Positions 47,774 to 56,076 of a stretch of DNA of 64,000 nucleotides are shown piece after piece. A model generated the notes under the pieces. It made no database searches. It worked only from the letters and a program-made list of their open reading frames with translations, and was not told the origin of the DNA. The first letter of the stretch is position 1, and each line of letters begins with the position of its first letter. The translations under genes were made by a program, and so were the position numbers. This stretch comes from G965202665 sp965243835 (GTDB taxonomy: Bacteria; Actinomycetota; Acidimicrobiia; Spongiisociales; Spongiisociaceae): NCBI GenBank assembly GCA_965243835.1, contig OZ251578.1:1612001-1676000 (forward strand). Reading direction: 5' to 3'.

Positions 47774-48844
47774 TCACTTCTCCACGAACTGGGGAATGTC
47801 GAACAGGTCATCGTCCACCTCGGGGATATCCCGATCCGAAGCCGGTCGGACCCCGGTCGGTTCCGCGGAGCGGCCCGTCGTCCGGTTGCGGTCCAGGCCG
47901 GCCGCAATCACCGTGATCTGGATTTCTTCTCCCAGGGACTCGTCGGTGTGCGCCCCGAAAATGATCTGGGCTTCGTTCTCGGTGTGCTCCCGAATCTTCT
48001 GGGCGGCTTCGTTCAATTCGTGCAACGTCATCCCGGGCGGGCCGACGATGGCCAGCAACACGCCCCGGGCCCCTTCGATGGAGGTTTCCAGAAGCGGACT
48101 GGACATGGCGCGCTCCGCCGCCTGCATGCCCCGGTCGTCGCCGGAAGCCCGTCCGATGCCCATCACGGCGCTCCCGGAGTCGGCCAAGACGGTTTTCACG
48201 TCGGCGAAGTCCACGTTGATCAAACCCGGTTTGGTGATCAACTCGGCGATGCCCGCCACCCCGTTTTTCAGAACTTCGTCCGCCACCTCGAAAGCGTCCA
48301 ACATGGTCGTGGACTTGTCGACCAGATGCAACAACCGGTCGTTGGGAATGACGATCATCGCATCCACCGCCTCCCGCAGGTCGGCGATGCCCTTCTCGGC
48401 TTGGACGCTACGACGGTTGCCCTCGAACCCGAAGGGGCGGGTGACCACCGCCACCGTCAAGGCCCCCATGTTGCGGGCCGTCTCGGCCACCACCGGGGCT
48501 CCGCCGGTGCCGGTGCCGCCGCCTTCGCCTGCGGTGATGAACACCATGTCGGAACCGGTGAGCACGTCCTCCAGCTCCTCCCGATGGGCTTCGGCGGCCG
48601 CCCGCCCCACCTCCGGATCGGCCCCGGCTCCCAGCCCGCGGGTGACTTCCCGTCCGAAGTCCAACTTGACGTCGGCGTCGGACATCAGCAGGGCCTGGGC
48701 GTCGGTGTTGATAGCTACGAACTCCACCCCGCGGATCCGGGAGGCGACCATCCGGTTGACCGCGTTCATTCCGCCTCCGCCGATCCCCACCACCTTGATC
48801 ACCGCCATGTAGTTCTTGGGCTCCCGCAATCTTTCCGTTACCAT
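47774..48844 (-). CDS. ftsZ: Cell division GTPase FtsZ
   Basis: 356 residues. The tubulin signature GEGGGTGTGGAPVVAE, the N-terminal KVVGIGGGGMNAVNRM and the T7 loop NVDFADVKTVL are intact. The C-terminal tail ends DIPQFVEK, the peptide that binds SepF and other partners. An AAGGA site lies 6 bases before the ATG. A 207-base gap and a likely promoter separate it from ftsQ, so FtsZ can be made independently of the upstream cluster. Confidence 0.98.
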   Translation of the reverse strand: MVTERLREPKNYMAVIKVVGIGGGGMNAVNRMVASRIRGVEFVAINTDAQALLMSDADVKLDFGREVTRGLGAGADPEVGRAAAEAHREELEDVLTGSDMVFITAGEGGGTGTGGAPVVAETARNMGALTVAVVTRPFGFEGNRRSVQAEKGIADLREAVDAMIVIPNDRLLHLVDKSTTMLDAFEVADEVLKNGVAGIAELITKPGLINVDFADVKTVLADSGSAVMGIGRASGDDRGMQAAERAMSSPLLETSIEGARGVLLAIVGPPGMTLHELNEAAQKIREHTENEAQIIFGAHTDESLGEEIQITVIAAGLDRNRTTGRSAEPTGVRPASDRDIPEVDDDLFDIPQFVEK

Positions 48845-48938
48845 TTCCGATCCTTCCGTTTGGGTTTTGTCTTCGTCCGGCAGGGGCCGGTCCGCTGTTA
48901 TCCGGTTTGTTTTTTGTTTGACCTAAAGGTTTAGTTAC

Positions 48939-48967
48939 AGGTTACCCTTGCCCCTTTAGAGTGTCAA
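48939..48967 (-). promoter_or_regulatory. Probable ftsZ promoter
   Basis: On the minus strand TTGACA (48967-48962) and TAACCT (48944-48939) are 17 bases apart, about 95 bases before the ftsZ ATG, in an AT-richer gap. The -10 box is weak but matches the TAnnnT pattern common in actinobacteria. Confidence 0.55.
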
Positions 48968-49051
48968 GTTCAATTTCTAACCTTGTTATAGAGGCTAAGG
49001 CTGGGTGTGGGCGAGAATAATTTTCAAGACGTTTCTCCAAGCCTCCCGTTA

Positions 49052-49867
49052 CTACTGGTTTTCATCGCTGGTATCAGGTTCTAGTGTAGGTTCAAGGTTA
49101 GGGTTCGACCCCAGCAAATCGAACAGGTTGTCGCGTACCGCTGGCCGGTCCGGGGCAATCACGTCGATGATCACATCCGGTTGGCGCAAGCTGATGACGG
49201 AAACCACGGCCTTCGCTTTTTCCGCCATTTCAATGGGCGGCCCCAAGCGAATGTGCCGCTCCCCGACCTTGGACCATATTTCACCTCCGGCGGCGTAGAT
49301 GCCGCTTTGGGAAGCCACCGACAACGGCAACGAATCCAAATACAGCAACGATCCGACCACCTGATCATCGTCTATTTCGCCGCCCAAACCCGGATCGGGG
49401 GTGGCTATCCGGATCACCGGACTCGCTTCCGGAACGGCATCTTCGTAACCCACCACCACCCCGTCCAGGGCTGCCAAAGCCCATCCCTCGCCGCCCAAAC
49501 TTACCCACGCCACCCCCCGGCGCTCCTCCACTTCCACCTCCACCGTATTGGGAAGCCGCAAGCGCACCGTAGCCGCCCTCACCCAGGGATCCTCCAATAT
49601 GGAATCCCGTATCTGGCCGGGCCGTATCGCCGCCATCGGCCTCCCCACATCCACCCGGTGCAAATCCAGAGCCTGCTCCACCCCGGCGTTGACCACTCCG
49701 CTCACCGTCACCGATTGCACGCTCAAATAAGAGGAGTTGAGCAGGGCGGCCGCCCCGCCTATCAAGGTCAGGGCCGCCCCCGTCCACAACGCCCGGCGTA
49801 TCCCCCGACGGGCGTTGTCGGCGGCCACTTTGCGGCGGCGGCGCAGCAGGCGCGGGTCGATGGTCAC
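49052..49867 (-). CDS. ftsQ: Cell division protein FtsQ
   Basis: 271 residues from a GTG overlapping the murB stop (GTGA). An Arg/Lys-rich cytoplasmic start (RLLRRRRKVAADNARRGIRR), one membrane segment (WTGAALTLIGGAAALLNSS), then a POTRA domain (LSVQSVTVSGVVNA...VDVGRPMAAI) and the FtsQ region (WVRAATVRLRLPNTVEVEVEERRGVAWV). It links early and late divisome proteins outside the membrane. The C-terminus is Asp/Pro-rich. Confidence 0.93.
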   Translation of the reverse strand: MTIDPRLLRRRRKVAADNARRGIRRALWTGAALTLIGGAAALLNSSYLSVQSVTVSGVVNAGVEQALDLHRVDVGRPMAAIRPGQIRDSILEDPWVRAATVRLRLPNTVEVEVEERRGVAWVSLGGEGWALAALDGVVVGYEDAVPEASPVIRIATPDPGLGGEIDDDQVVGSLLYLDSLPLSVASQSGIYAAGGEIWSKVGERHIRLGPPIEMAEKAKAVVSVISLRQPDVIIDVIAPDRPAVRDNLFDLLGSNPNLEPTLEPDTSDENQ

Positions 49868-50799
49868 GGCGCTTCTTCCCCCTCCCCCCCGGAGGTTTCG
49901 AACCGTCCCGCAAACCGGAGCTCCGGCTCCAAAACCACCCCCGTTTCCTCCCGCACCCGCTCCCGCACCGCGTACGTCAAGTCGTAAACGTCTTGCGCGC
50001 AGGCCCCCCGCTCGGCCGTGAAAAAATTGGCGTGCCGCTCGGAGACCCGCGCCCCTCCCCGGCGCATTCCTTTCAGACCCAGCTGGTCGATGATGCGGCC
50101 CGCGTGGTCGCCCGGCGGATTGCGGAACACGCTCCCCGCATTGAGGGTTCCGCCCGGCTGATGACGTTTGCGCCAGCGAACGGCCTCCCGCATGCGGGTT
50201 GCGGAACCGGCCGGGTCGCCGGGGCTGACCCGGAAATCCGCCGATAAAACCACCTCGCCCGCGGTGACGGCGCTTCTCCGATACCCCAGTTCCAGGTCGG
50301 CGGCCGGACGCTCCCGCACCCGCCCCCGGCCCATGTCCAGCACCGCGGCGGAAATCAAAACCTCCGCCGTCTCCGTTCCGAAAAAGCCGGCGTTCATCGT
50401 CACCGCCCCGCCCACCGTACCCGGAATGCCCACGTAAAACTCCAGCCCGCCCAGGCCCCGTTCCGCCGCATGCCGGGCCAGTTGCGGGAGGAAAACGGCC
50501 GCCCCCGCCCGGACCGGCCCCCGGTCGCCGCAGACGCGCAGTTCGCGAAATCCGTCCCCGAGCCGGATCGCCAAACCGTCCCACCCGGCGTCGGACACCA
50601 CCAGGTTGCTGCCCCGCCCCAGCGTCGTGATCTTTATCCCGCTCCGGACCGCCGCCCCGGCCAACCCGGCCAGGGCCTCCGCGTCGGGAGGTTCCCAGTA
50701 CCAACGGGCGGGCCCGCCCAGTTTGTAGGTGGTGAGAGGGGCCAAGGGAACCCGACTCCGCACCCCGTAGGCGGCGACCGTCTCCTCCCAACTAGTCAT
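49864..50799 (-). CDS. murB: UDP-N-acetylenolpyruvoylglucosamine reductase
   Basis: 311 residues. FAD-binding segments TTYKLGGPARWYWEP, TLGRGSNLVVSD and GIPGTVGGAVTMNAG are present, and the catalytic region carries LGYRRSAVTAGEVV and LNAGSVFRNPPGDHAGRIIDQLGLKG, with the catalytic Ser and a C-terminal Glu region (ELRF). It reduces the enolpyruvyl group to lactyl to give UDP-MurNAc. It overlaps murC by 8 bases and ftsQ by 4. Confidence 0.96.
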   Translation of the reverse strand: MTSWEETVAAYGVRSRVPLAPLTTYKLGGPARWYWEPPDAEALAGLAGAAVRSGIKITTLGRGSNLVVSDAGWDGLAIRLGDGFRELRVCGDRGPVRAGAAVFLPQLARHAAERGLGGLEFYVGIPGTVGGAVTMNAGFFGTETAEVLISAAVLDMGRGRVRERPAADLELGYRRSAVTAGEVVLSADFRVSPGDPAGSATRMREAVRWRKRHQPGGTLNAGSVFRNPPGDHAGRIIDQLGLKGMRRGGARVSERHANFFTAERGACAQDVYDLTYAVRERVREETGVVLEPELRFAGRFETSGGEGEEAP

Positions 50800-52177
50800 T
50801 TTCCGCCTCCAACCCGGCCAACAACAGGTCGGGCAACCGGGTTACGTCCCCCGCCCCCATGGTCGCCACCAGGTCCCCCGGCTCCGCCTGCGCGGCCACC
50901 AGCCGGGCCGCCTCCTCCAGGGTGGGGGCGTAGTCCGCGGCCCCCGCCTCCCCGCCCACCGCCTCCGCCACCAGCCGGCCGGTCACTCCCGGCTCCGGCT
51001 CCTCCCGGGCCCCGTATACATCGGTCACCACCACCCGGTCCGCCCCGGACAGGGCCCGGCCGAACTCCCCGGCCAACAGGCGCGTGCGCGAGTAGAGGTG
51101 GGGTTGAAACACCACCCACAACCGACGGTGGGGCCCGGAGCGCAACGCCTCCAGATCGGCGGACACTTCGGTGGGGTGGTGGGCGTAGGTGTCCACTATT
51201 TTCACTCCCGCCGCCTCCCCCCGCGCCTCCAACCGGCGCCTGACCCCGGCGAAATTTTCCCATCCGGCGGCCGCCCGCTCCGCGTCCCGTCCCAGCAGGG
51301 AGAGCAGGGCCAGCACGCCGGCCGCGTTGCGAACGGTGTGCAGACCGGGCCGGCCCACCCGCACCGCAACCTCCGCCCCCGGTCCCGACAACCGGAAATC
51401 AACCCGCTCCCCCCCGGCGGCGACCTCCGCGATCCTCCACTCGGCGTCCGGGGAGAAACCGACCGCGGGCAGGCCGGTGCGCTCCGCCAGCCGCCGCCCG
51501 CCGGGGTCGTCCCCCCCGATCACCACCGGACCGTCCACATCCGCCGCGACGGCGGCGAAGGCGTCTTCCAAGGCGGGCAGGGACCCGTAGTGATCCAGAT
51601 GGTCGGTATCCACGTTGGTTATCAAAAGACCGCGCAGGCGGAGCCGGGTCATCGTCCCGAAGGCCTCGTCCGCCTCCAGAGCCAGCAAATCATCGCGCCC
51701 CAGATGGGCGCCTCCCCCCAGTTGCGGAACCTCCCCCCCGATTATGAAAGACGGGTCGCCCCCCGCCGCCCGCAGGCCGAGCACGGCCAGGGCGGTGCAG
51801 GTGGTCTTGCCGTGGGTCCCCCCGAAGCCGATGGTGGGGACGGCCCGGGTGAGGGCCGCCAGCAACCGGGGCCGCTCCCACACCGGTATCCCGGCCCGCT
51901 CCGCCGCCCGCCGCTCCGGATCCCCGGGCGGCACCGCCGAGGAGCAGACCGCCAGCCGGCATTCGGCCATCCGCTCCGGGCGGGACCCTTCCCAGGCCGC
52001 AACGCCCTCCCCGGCCAAAGCGGCCGCCTCCGCCGCAGGCAGGCGCAGGTCGGAGCCGGACACCGCATTGCCCCGCGCGGACAAAAGCCGGGCCAGGGCG
52101 CCCATCCCCGCTCCGGCCACTCCGATTACATGCAAGCGGCCGCCCCCGGAGAAAATCCGGTCATCCTCCGCCGTCAT
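50792..52177 (-). CDS. murC: UDP-N-acetylmuramate-L-alanine ligase
   Basis: 461 residues from ATG 52177, which has GGAGGCGGGGG upstream. The N-terminal Rossmann part (LHVIGVAGAGMGALARLL), ATP loop GFGGTHGKTTCTALAVL, NVDTDHLDHYGSL, DTYAHHPTEVSADLEALR and FQPHLYSRTRLL are all typical. It adds L-Ala to UDP-MurNAc. The 5' region overlaps the first unit of a degenerate repeat shared with the murG end. Confidence 0.97.
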   Translation of the reverse strand: MTAEDDRIFSGGGRLHVIGVAGAGMGALARLLSARGNAVSGSDLRLPAAEAAALAGEGVAAWEGSRPERMAECRLAVCSSAVPPGDPERRAAERAGIPVWERPRLLAALTRAVPTIGFGGTHGKTTCTALAVLGLRAAGGDPSFIIGGEVPQLGGGAHLGRDDLLALEADEAFGTMTRLRLRGLLITNVDTDHLDHYGSLPALEDAFAAVAADVDGPVVIGGDDPGGRRLAERTGLPAVGFSPDAEWRIAEVAAGGERVDFRLSGPGAEVAVRVGRPGLHTVRNAAGVLALLSLLGRDAERAAAGWENFAGVRRRLEARGEAAGVKIVDTYAHHPTEVSADLEALRSGPHRRLWVVFQPHLYSRTRLLAGEFGRALSGADRVVVTDVYGAREEPEPGVTGRLVAEAVGGEAGAADYAPTLEEAARLVAAQAEPGDLVATMGAGDVTRLPDLLLAGLEAEND

Positions 52178-52182
52178 CCCCC

Positions 52183-52385
52183 GCCTCCGACAAGACAAAG
52201 CCCCGTTGCCCGCAAACCGCCGCCCCCGAAGGAAACCCCCGCATGCCCCGCCGTCGCCAACCGCCTACCGCAAGGCGGCGTCCCGGAACGCACCGGACGG
52301 CCAAACCCGGAGAGAAACCCTCCACACCGACCCATCACCACCCGCCTCCGACAAAACGACATGACCCGAACCAATCCCGACACGG
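52183..52385. repeat. Degenerate repeats, block A (between murC and the SLH gene)
   Basis: Cores of the form CCGTCATCCCCCGCCTCC recur with GCCTCC (or GCCTAC) at 52183, 52263 and 52344, about 80 bp apart. On the minus strand each core reads as GGAGGCGGGGGATGACGG, that is, like the murG 3' end and the murC ribosome site plus start. About 178 bp (52207-52385) recurs as part of block B at roughly 90% identity. No protein gene is credible in this stretch. Confidence 0.75.
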
Positions 52386-52415
52386 GCGGATGAAGTTCCG
52401 AACCGCCCGGGAAGT

Positions 52416-53108
52416 TCATCGCTTCCGCCTATCCAGTTCGCACTGGTCGGATTCCAGGACGTTCAACGTCAATCCGCCGCTCATAACGAGCGACCACTCG
52501 CCGCCTGCGCGGGCGTCCCACCCCAGGACGAGGAGTATTTCGTTGCTTCCCGGATGGAGGCGGTTTCCGACGGGGAAGTCGACGGTCCACTCCCCCGGCC
52601 TCCCGCCTACGCCGTAGGCGGGGCGCCTGAGGGACGGGGACATGAGGGTGACTGTTCCGTCCCCTCCCTCGTTCCGCCACTGGAGCGTCGCCCGCCGCAG
52701 GCCCGGCGGGTAATCATCCGCCCGGAGCGTGAGCCGGCATTCGGGCGGTCCCTCCCACCCGACGGCCAGGTACGGCGATCCCAGGTCGTCCAGAGTCAAC
52801 CTCTCCCGGTCGGTGAGGGAGGAGGGGGAAAGCCGGTGGCGGCGGAGCATCCGCGCCATCTCCGCCCTGCTCACCCCGGAGGGGAAGGCGCGGCGTATTA
52901 CCTTCTCCACCTCGGAGGCGTCTATGACCGCGTCCGGTTTGAAGGACCCGTCGGCGTAACCCCGGAAGACGCCCTCCGCCCGCGCCCAGCGGACATCCTC
53001 GTAATAGGGATGCCCTTCCGGGACGTCGGCGAAGAGGCCGGACTGCGCCGCCAGGGGCGCGGCCAGGGCTACGCACAGAACGGCGGCGGCGGTTATTCGG
53101 AGTTTCAC
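52416..53108 (-). CDS. Small secreted SLH-like protein inserted in the dcw cluster
   Basis: 230 residues. A signal peptide (MKLRITAAAVLCVALAAPLAAQ) is followed by one S-layer-homology-like repeat (GLFADVPEGHPYYEDVRWARAEGVFRGYADGSFKPDAVIDASEVEKVIRRAF). The rest is a beta-rich region with LTLRADDYPPGLRRATLQW and ILLVLGWDARAGGEWSLVMSGGLTL. It is not a normal dcw gene. It is flanked by direct repeats (blocks A and B), which suggests it arrived or was duplicated together with them. Possible role: cell-wall-attached surface protein. Confidence 0.75.
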   Translation of the reverse strand: MKLRITAAAVLCVALAAPLAAQSGLFADVPEGHPYYEDVRWARAEGVFRGYADGSFKPDAVIDASEVEKVIRRAFPSGVSRAEMARMLRRHRLSPSSLTDRERLTLDDLGSPYLAVGWEGPPECRLTLRADDYPPGLRRATLQWRNEGGDGTVTLMSPSLRRPAYGVGGRPGEWTVDFPVGNRLHPGSNEILLVLGWDARAGGEWSLVMSGGLTLNVLESDQCELDRRKR

Positions 53109-53277
53109 TCGGTCAATCCTTCCGTTGCCGGGCCCGGCCTACGAGGAAACCGGCCGCTCCGGTCGACAGGACGGCGTCATAGAGGTGCCGGTTGTCGTGC
53201 TGGAGTTGCTCGTGCCAAACCTTGTCAAAAGACGATGGCAATATCCCGAACCAACCCCGGCCGGACCGCGCCCCAAT

Positions 53278-53840
53278 ACCCGCAAACCGCCGCCCCCGAA
53301 GGGAACCCCCTTCATAGCACGCCGTCACCATCCGCCTCCCGCAAGACGACGTCCCGGAACGCGCCGGACGGCCAAACCCGGAGAGAAACCCTCCACATCG
53401 ACCCATCACCACCCGCCTCCGACAAAACGACATGACCCGAACCAATCCCGACAAGACAGCGCCGCGAACCCGCAATACGCGCAGAAAAACCGACCGCAAA
53501 GAAAAAATCCCCGTATAGCGCGCCGTCACCATCCGCCTCCCGGCAAAACGGCGCCGAGAACCCCAACCGCTCCCGGAAAGAAACCCTTCATACCGCCCCG
53601 TCATCCCCCGCCTCCAGCAGGGCAGAGGCACAGCCCGAACCAACCCCGGCCGGGACCGCGCCCCGGTATGCGCCGGGTAACCGCCCTCGAAGAGAGCGCC
53701 TTCATACCGCCCCATCATCCCCCGCCTCCAATAAGAGGGCACAGCCCGAACCGATCCCGATAGGAGGCGCGCGATAGGCGCAGACAACCGACCCCGGAGG
53801 GAAACGCCTCTATGTTGCGCCGTCATCGCCCGCCTCCAGC
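53278..53840. repeat. Degenerate repeats, block B (between the SLH gene and murG)
   Basis: Units begin with GCCTCC at 53334, 53415, 53535, 53610, 53724 and 53832, giving spacings of 81, 120, 75, 114 and 108 bp. The last unit lies inside the murG 3' end (LLEAGDDGA). The first 178 bp match block A. On the minus strand every unit offers a GGAGG site and an ATG, but the frames they open are short and dissimilar. The stretch 53109-53277 before it holds nothing I can recognise. Confidence 0.75.
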
Positions 53841-54913
53841 AGGGCGGCGGCGATGGCCCGGGCCGCTCCCGGCCGGGCGGCGGCCCGGGCCGCCTCCCCC
53901 ATTGCCCGCCGCCGTTCCCCGTCGGCCAACAATCCGGCCACCGTCTCCGGCAACCCGGACAAGCGGTCCTCGGATAGCGCTACCGCCGCTCCCAGTTCCT
54001 CCATAGCGGCCGCGTTCTCCAACTGGTGCCTGCCGGCGAAGGCCCCGGGAACCAAAATGGCCGGAGTGCCGGAGGAGGCGACTTCGAACAGGCCGCCTCC
54101 CGCCCGCCCCACCACCAGGTCGCAGGCCGCGTAAAACAGTTCCATTCTCCGTTCGAAGCCAATAGTCCGGCGGGTGACCGGGGCGGCGTCCCCCACCGTC
54201 GCCGCCCGCTCCAGGTTGGCTTCCCCCGTTATGTGAACTATCTGCAGGGGCGCCCCCTCCCATCCGGCGGCCAGCTCCCCCACCGCCCGGTTGATCGCCT
54301 CCGAACCCTGGCTCCCGCCGTGCGCCCCCAGCGTGGGCAGATCGGATCGCAACCGGTAATACTCCCCGGCGGCCGTCCGCAACCCCTCCTCCCCCCGGCC
54401 CTCCTCCCCCGGACCGTCAAATTGGGGGCGCAGGGGATAGCCGACCGGGACCGCCCCCGGCAGTCCGTCGGTGGCCGGAAAAGATCCGAAGCTGCGCCGC
54501 GCCCAACGGCCAACCAGCCGGTTGGCCAACCCGGCCCGGCGATTCTGCTCATGCAAAAACAGGGGAGTACCGGCCCGGCGGGCCCCCAAGGCGGCCGGAA
54601 CCGTGACGTATCCGCCCATCCCCAACACGGCCCGCATCCCCCGTTCCCCTATTTCCCGACGGACCTCCCCGGCGGCTTTCCACACCACGGCCGGCAAGGC
54701 CAGGTTGCCGGGCCGCAGACTGCGGGACAATCCCCGGATGCGCAACGGCACGAAGCCGAACCCGGCCCGGGGGACTTCCTCCGCCTCCATGCGCGACCCG
54801 CCGAAAAACACCACCCGCTCCCGCTCCACCCCGGCCGCGACCAGGGCCTCGGCCACCGCCAAACCGGGGAAGACATGCCCTCCCGTTCCGGCGGCGGCTA
54901 TCCCGTAGGTCAT
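53810..54913 (-). CDS. murG: UDP-GlcNAc:lipid I N-acetylglucosaminyltransferase
   Basis: 367 residues. The GT-B motifs are clear: N-terminal GIAAAGTGGHVFPGLAVAEAL, GMGGYVTVPAALGARR and FLHEQNRRAGLANRL, and C-terminal LGAHGGSQGSEAINRAVGEL, CDLVVGRAGGGLFEVASSGTPAILVPGAFAGRHQLENAAAM. It makes lipid II at the inner face of the membrane. Its start overlaps the ftsW stop by 4 bases. Its 3' end seeds the repeat block that follows. Confidence 0.97.
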   Translation of the reverse strand: MTYGIAAAGTGGHVFPGLAVAEALVAAGVERERVVFFGGSRMEAEEVPRAGFGFVPLRIRGLSRSLRPGNLALPAVVWKAAGEVRREIGERGMRAVLGMGGYVTVPAALGARRAGTPLFLHEQNRRAGLANRLVGRWARRSFGSFPATDGLPGAVPVGYPLRPQFDGPGEEGRGEEGLRTAAGEYYRLRSDLPTLGAHGGSQGSEAINRAVGELAAGWEGAPLQIVHITGEANLERAATVGDAAPVTRRTIGFERRMELFYAACDLVVGRAGGGLFEVASSGTPAILVPGAFAGRHQLENAAAMEELGAAVALSEDRLSGLPETVAGLLADGERRRAMGEAARAAARPGAARAIAAALLEAGDDGAT

Positions 54914-56076
54914 TTTCCGGACCGCGTCCCGGGGGCGGTGAGGGCGATGTTAATTAGAACCCCGACGGCCGACATGGATGCCAACATCGCCGTCCCCCCC
55001 ACCGACACGAAAGGCAACGCCAACCCGGTCACCGGAATCACCCCCACCACGCCCCCCACGTTGATGATGGCCTGGATGCTCAACCACAGGGTGATGCCGA
55101 TGGCCAACAGGCGGGCGAACGGGTCGCCGGTGCGGGCGGCGATCATCACCCCGATGACGACCAGTGCCATGAAAAACGCCAACAGCGTAACCGCCCCGAT
55201 GAAACCCAGCTCTTCGGCGATGATGGAAAAAATAAAGTCGGTGTGGGCGTTGGGCAAATAGGACCACCGGGCCCGGGAGGCCCCCACCCCCAGCCCGAAC
55301 AGGTTGCCGCTGCCCAGGGCCATCAGGCTCTGGGTGAGCTGGAAGCAGTCGCCGAGCGGGTCCGACAGCGGATCCAGAAAACACCCCAGCCGGGCCCGGC
55401 GGTAGGGGGAAACCACCGCCAGCAACACCATCGCCCCCACCCCCGCCAGGCCCCCTCCCAACACGTAGCGGGCGGGGGCGCCCGCCGCCATTATCATCCC
55501 CCATCCGGTGACCACCAGCACGATGGTGGTTCCCAAATCGGGTTGCAGCACCACCAGCAGGCCGATCAGACCCACCGAGGCCGACACCGGCGCCGCCAAA
55601 GCCCGCAGGTCGGAAACCCGATCGCCCAGCCCGGACAAAGCGGCCGCCAGAAACACCACCATCCCCAACTTGGCGATTTCGGAGGGTTGCACGGTCACCG
55701 ACCCCACCTCAATCCACCGCCGGGCCCCGCCCCGGATCACCCCCATGGCCAGCACCAGCAACAACCCGGACACGGAGACGATCAGGATGGGAAGGGCGGC
55801 GGAACGGTACTTGGCGTAGGGGATGCGGGAAGCGGCTAACAATGCCGCCATCCCCACCGCCACCCACCGCAACTGCCGTTTGAACACCGCCAGGCGGTCC
55901 GAGTTGTCCAGTATTCCCTCCACCGACGAGGCGGACATGGTGGCACCCAGCCCCACTACCAACAGCACCCCCACCACGGCCAGGATCATCAACACCAGCC
56001 GGGTCCGGTTGCGTTCCGCCGCCCCCCGCCGGCCGGCCCGGGCCAGAAGGCCGGTGATGGAAACCACCCGGTTCAC
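54910..56076 (-). CDS. ftsW: FtsW-type SEDS peptidoglycan polymerase
   Basis: 388 residues from a GTG overlapping the murD stop (GTGA). About ten membrane segments are visible with the SEDS signatures RWIEVGSVTVQPSEIAKLGMVVFLA, LQPDLGTTIVLVVTGW, LGSGNLFGLGVGASRARWSYLPNAHTDFIFSIIAEELGFIGA and PVTGLALPFVSVGGTAMLASM. It polymerises lipid II at the septum with FtsI. The frame is open far upstream into murD, which is an out-of-frame artefact. Confidence 0.95.
   Translation of the reverse strand: MNRVVSITGLLARAGRRGAAERNRTRLVLMILAVVGVLLVVGLGATMSASSVEGILDNSDRLAVFKRQLRWVAVGMAALLAASRIPYAKYRSAALPILIVSVSGLLLVLAMGVIRGGARRWIEVGSVTVQPSEIAKLGMVVFLAAALSGLGDRVSDLRALAAPVSASVGLIGLLVVLQPDLGTTIVLVVTGWGMIMAAGAPARYVLGGGLAGVGAMVLLAVVSPYRRARLGCFLDPLSDPLGDCFQLTQSLMALGSGNLFGLGVGASRARWSYLPNAHTDFIFSIIAEELGFIGAVTLLAFFMALVVIGVMIAARTGDPFARLLAIGITLWLSIQAIINVGGVVGVIPVTGLALPFVSVGGTAMLASMSAVGVLINIALTAPGTRSGK

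Noticed and set aside
46437..47777. Extended frame upstream of the YggS-like gene
   Set aside because: It is a shadow of pgeF; the family homology begins at the GTG at 47135.
49052..50791. Extended frame upstream of ftsQ
   Set aside because: It is a shadow of murB; FtsQ begins at the GTG at 49867.
53113..53826. Minus-strand frame of 237 residues over repeat block B
   Set aside because: It is a by-product of the degenerate repeats (RRGMMGRYEG-like echoes) with no stable domain, and it would overlap the murG end.
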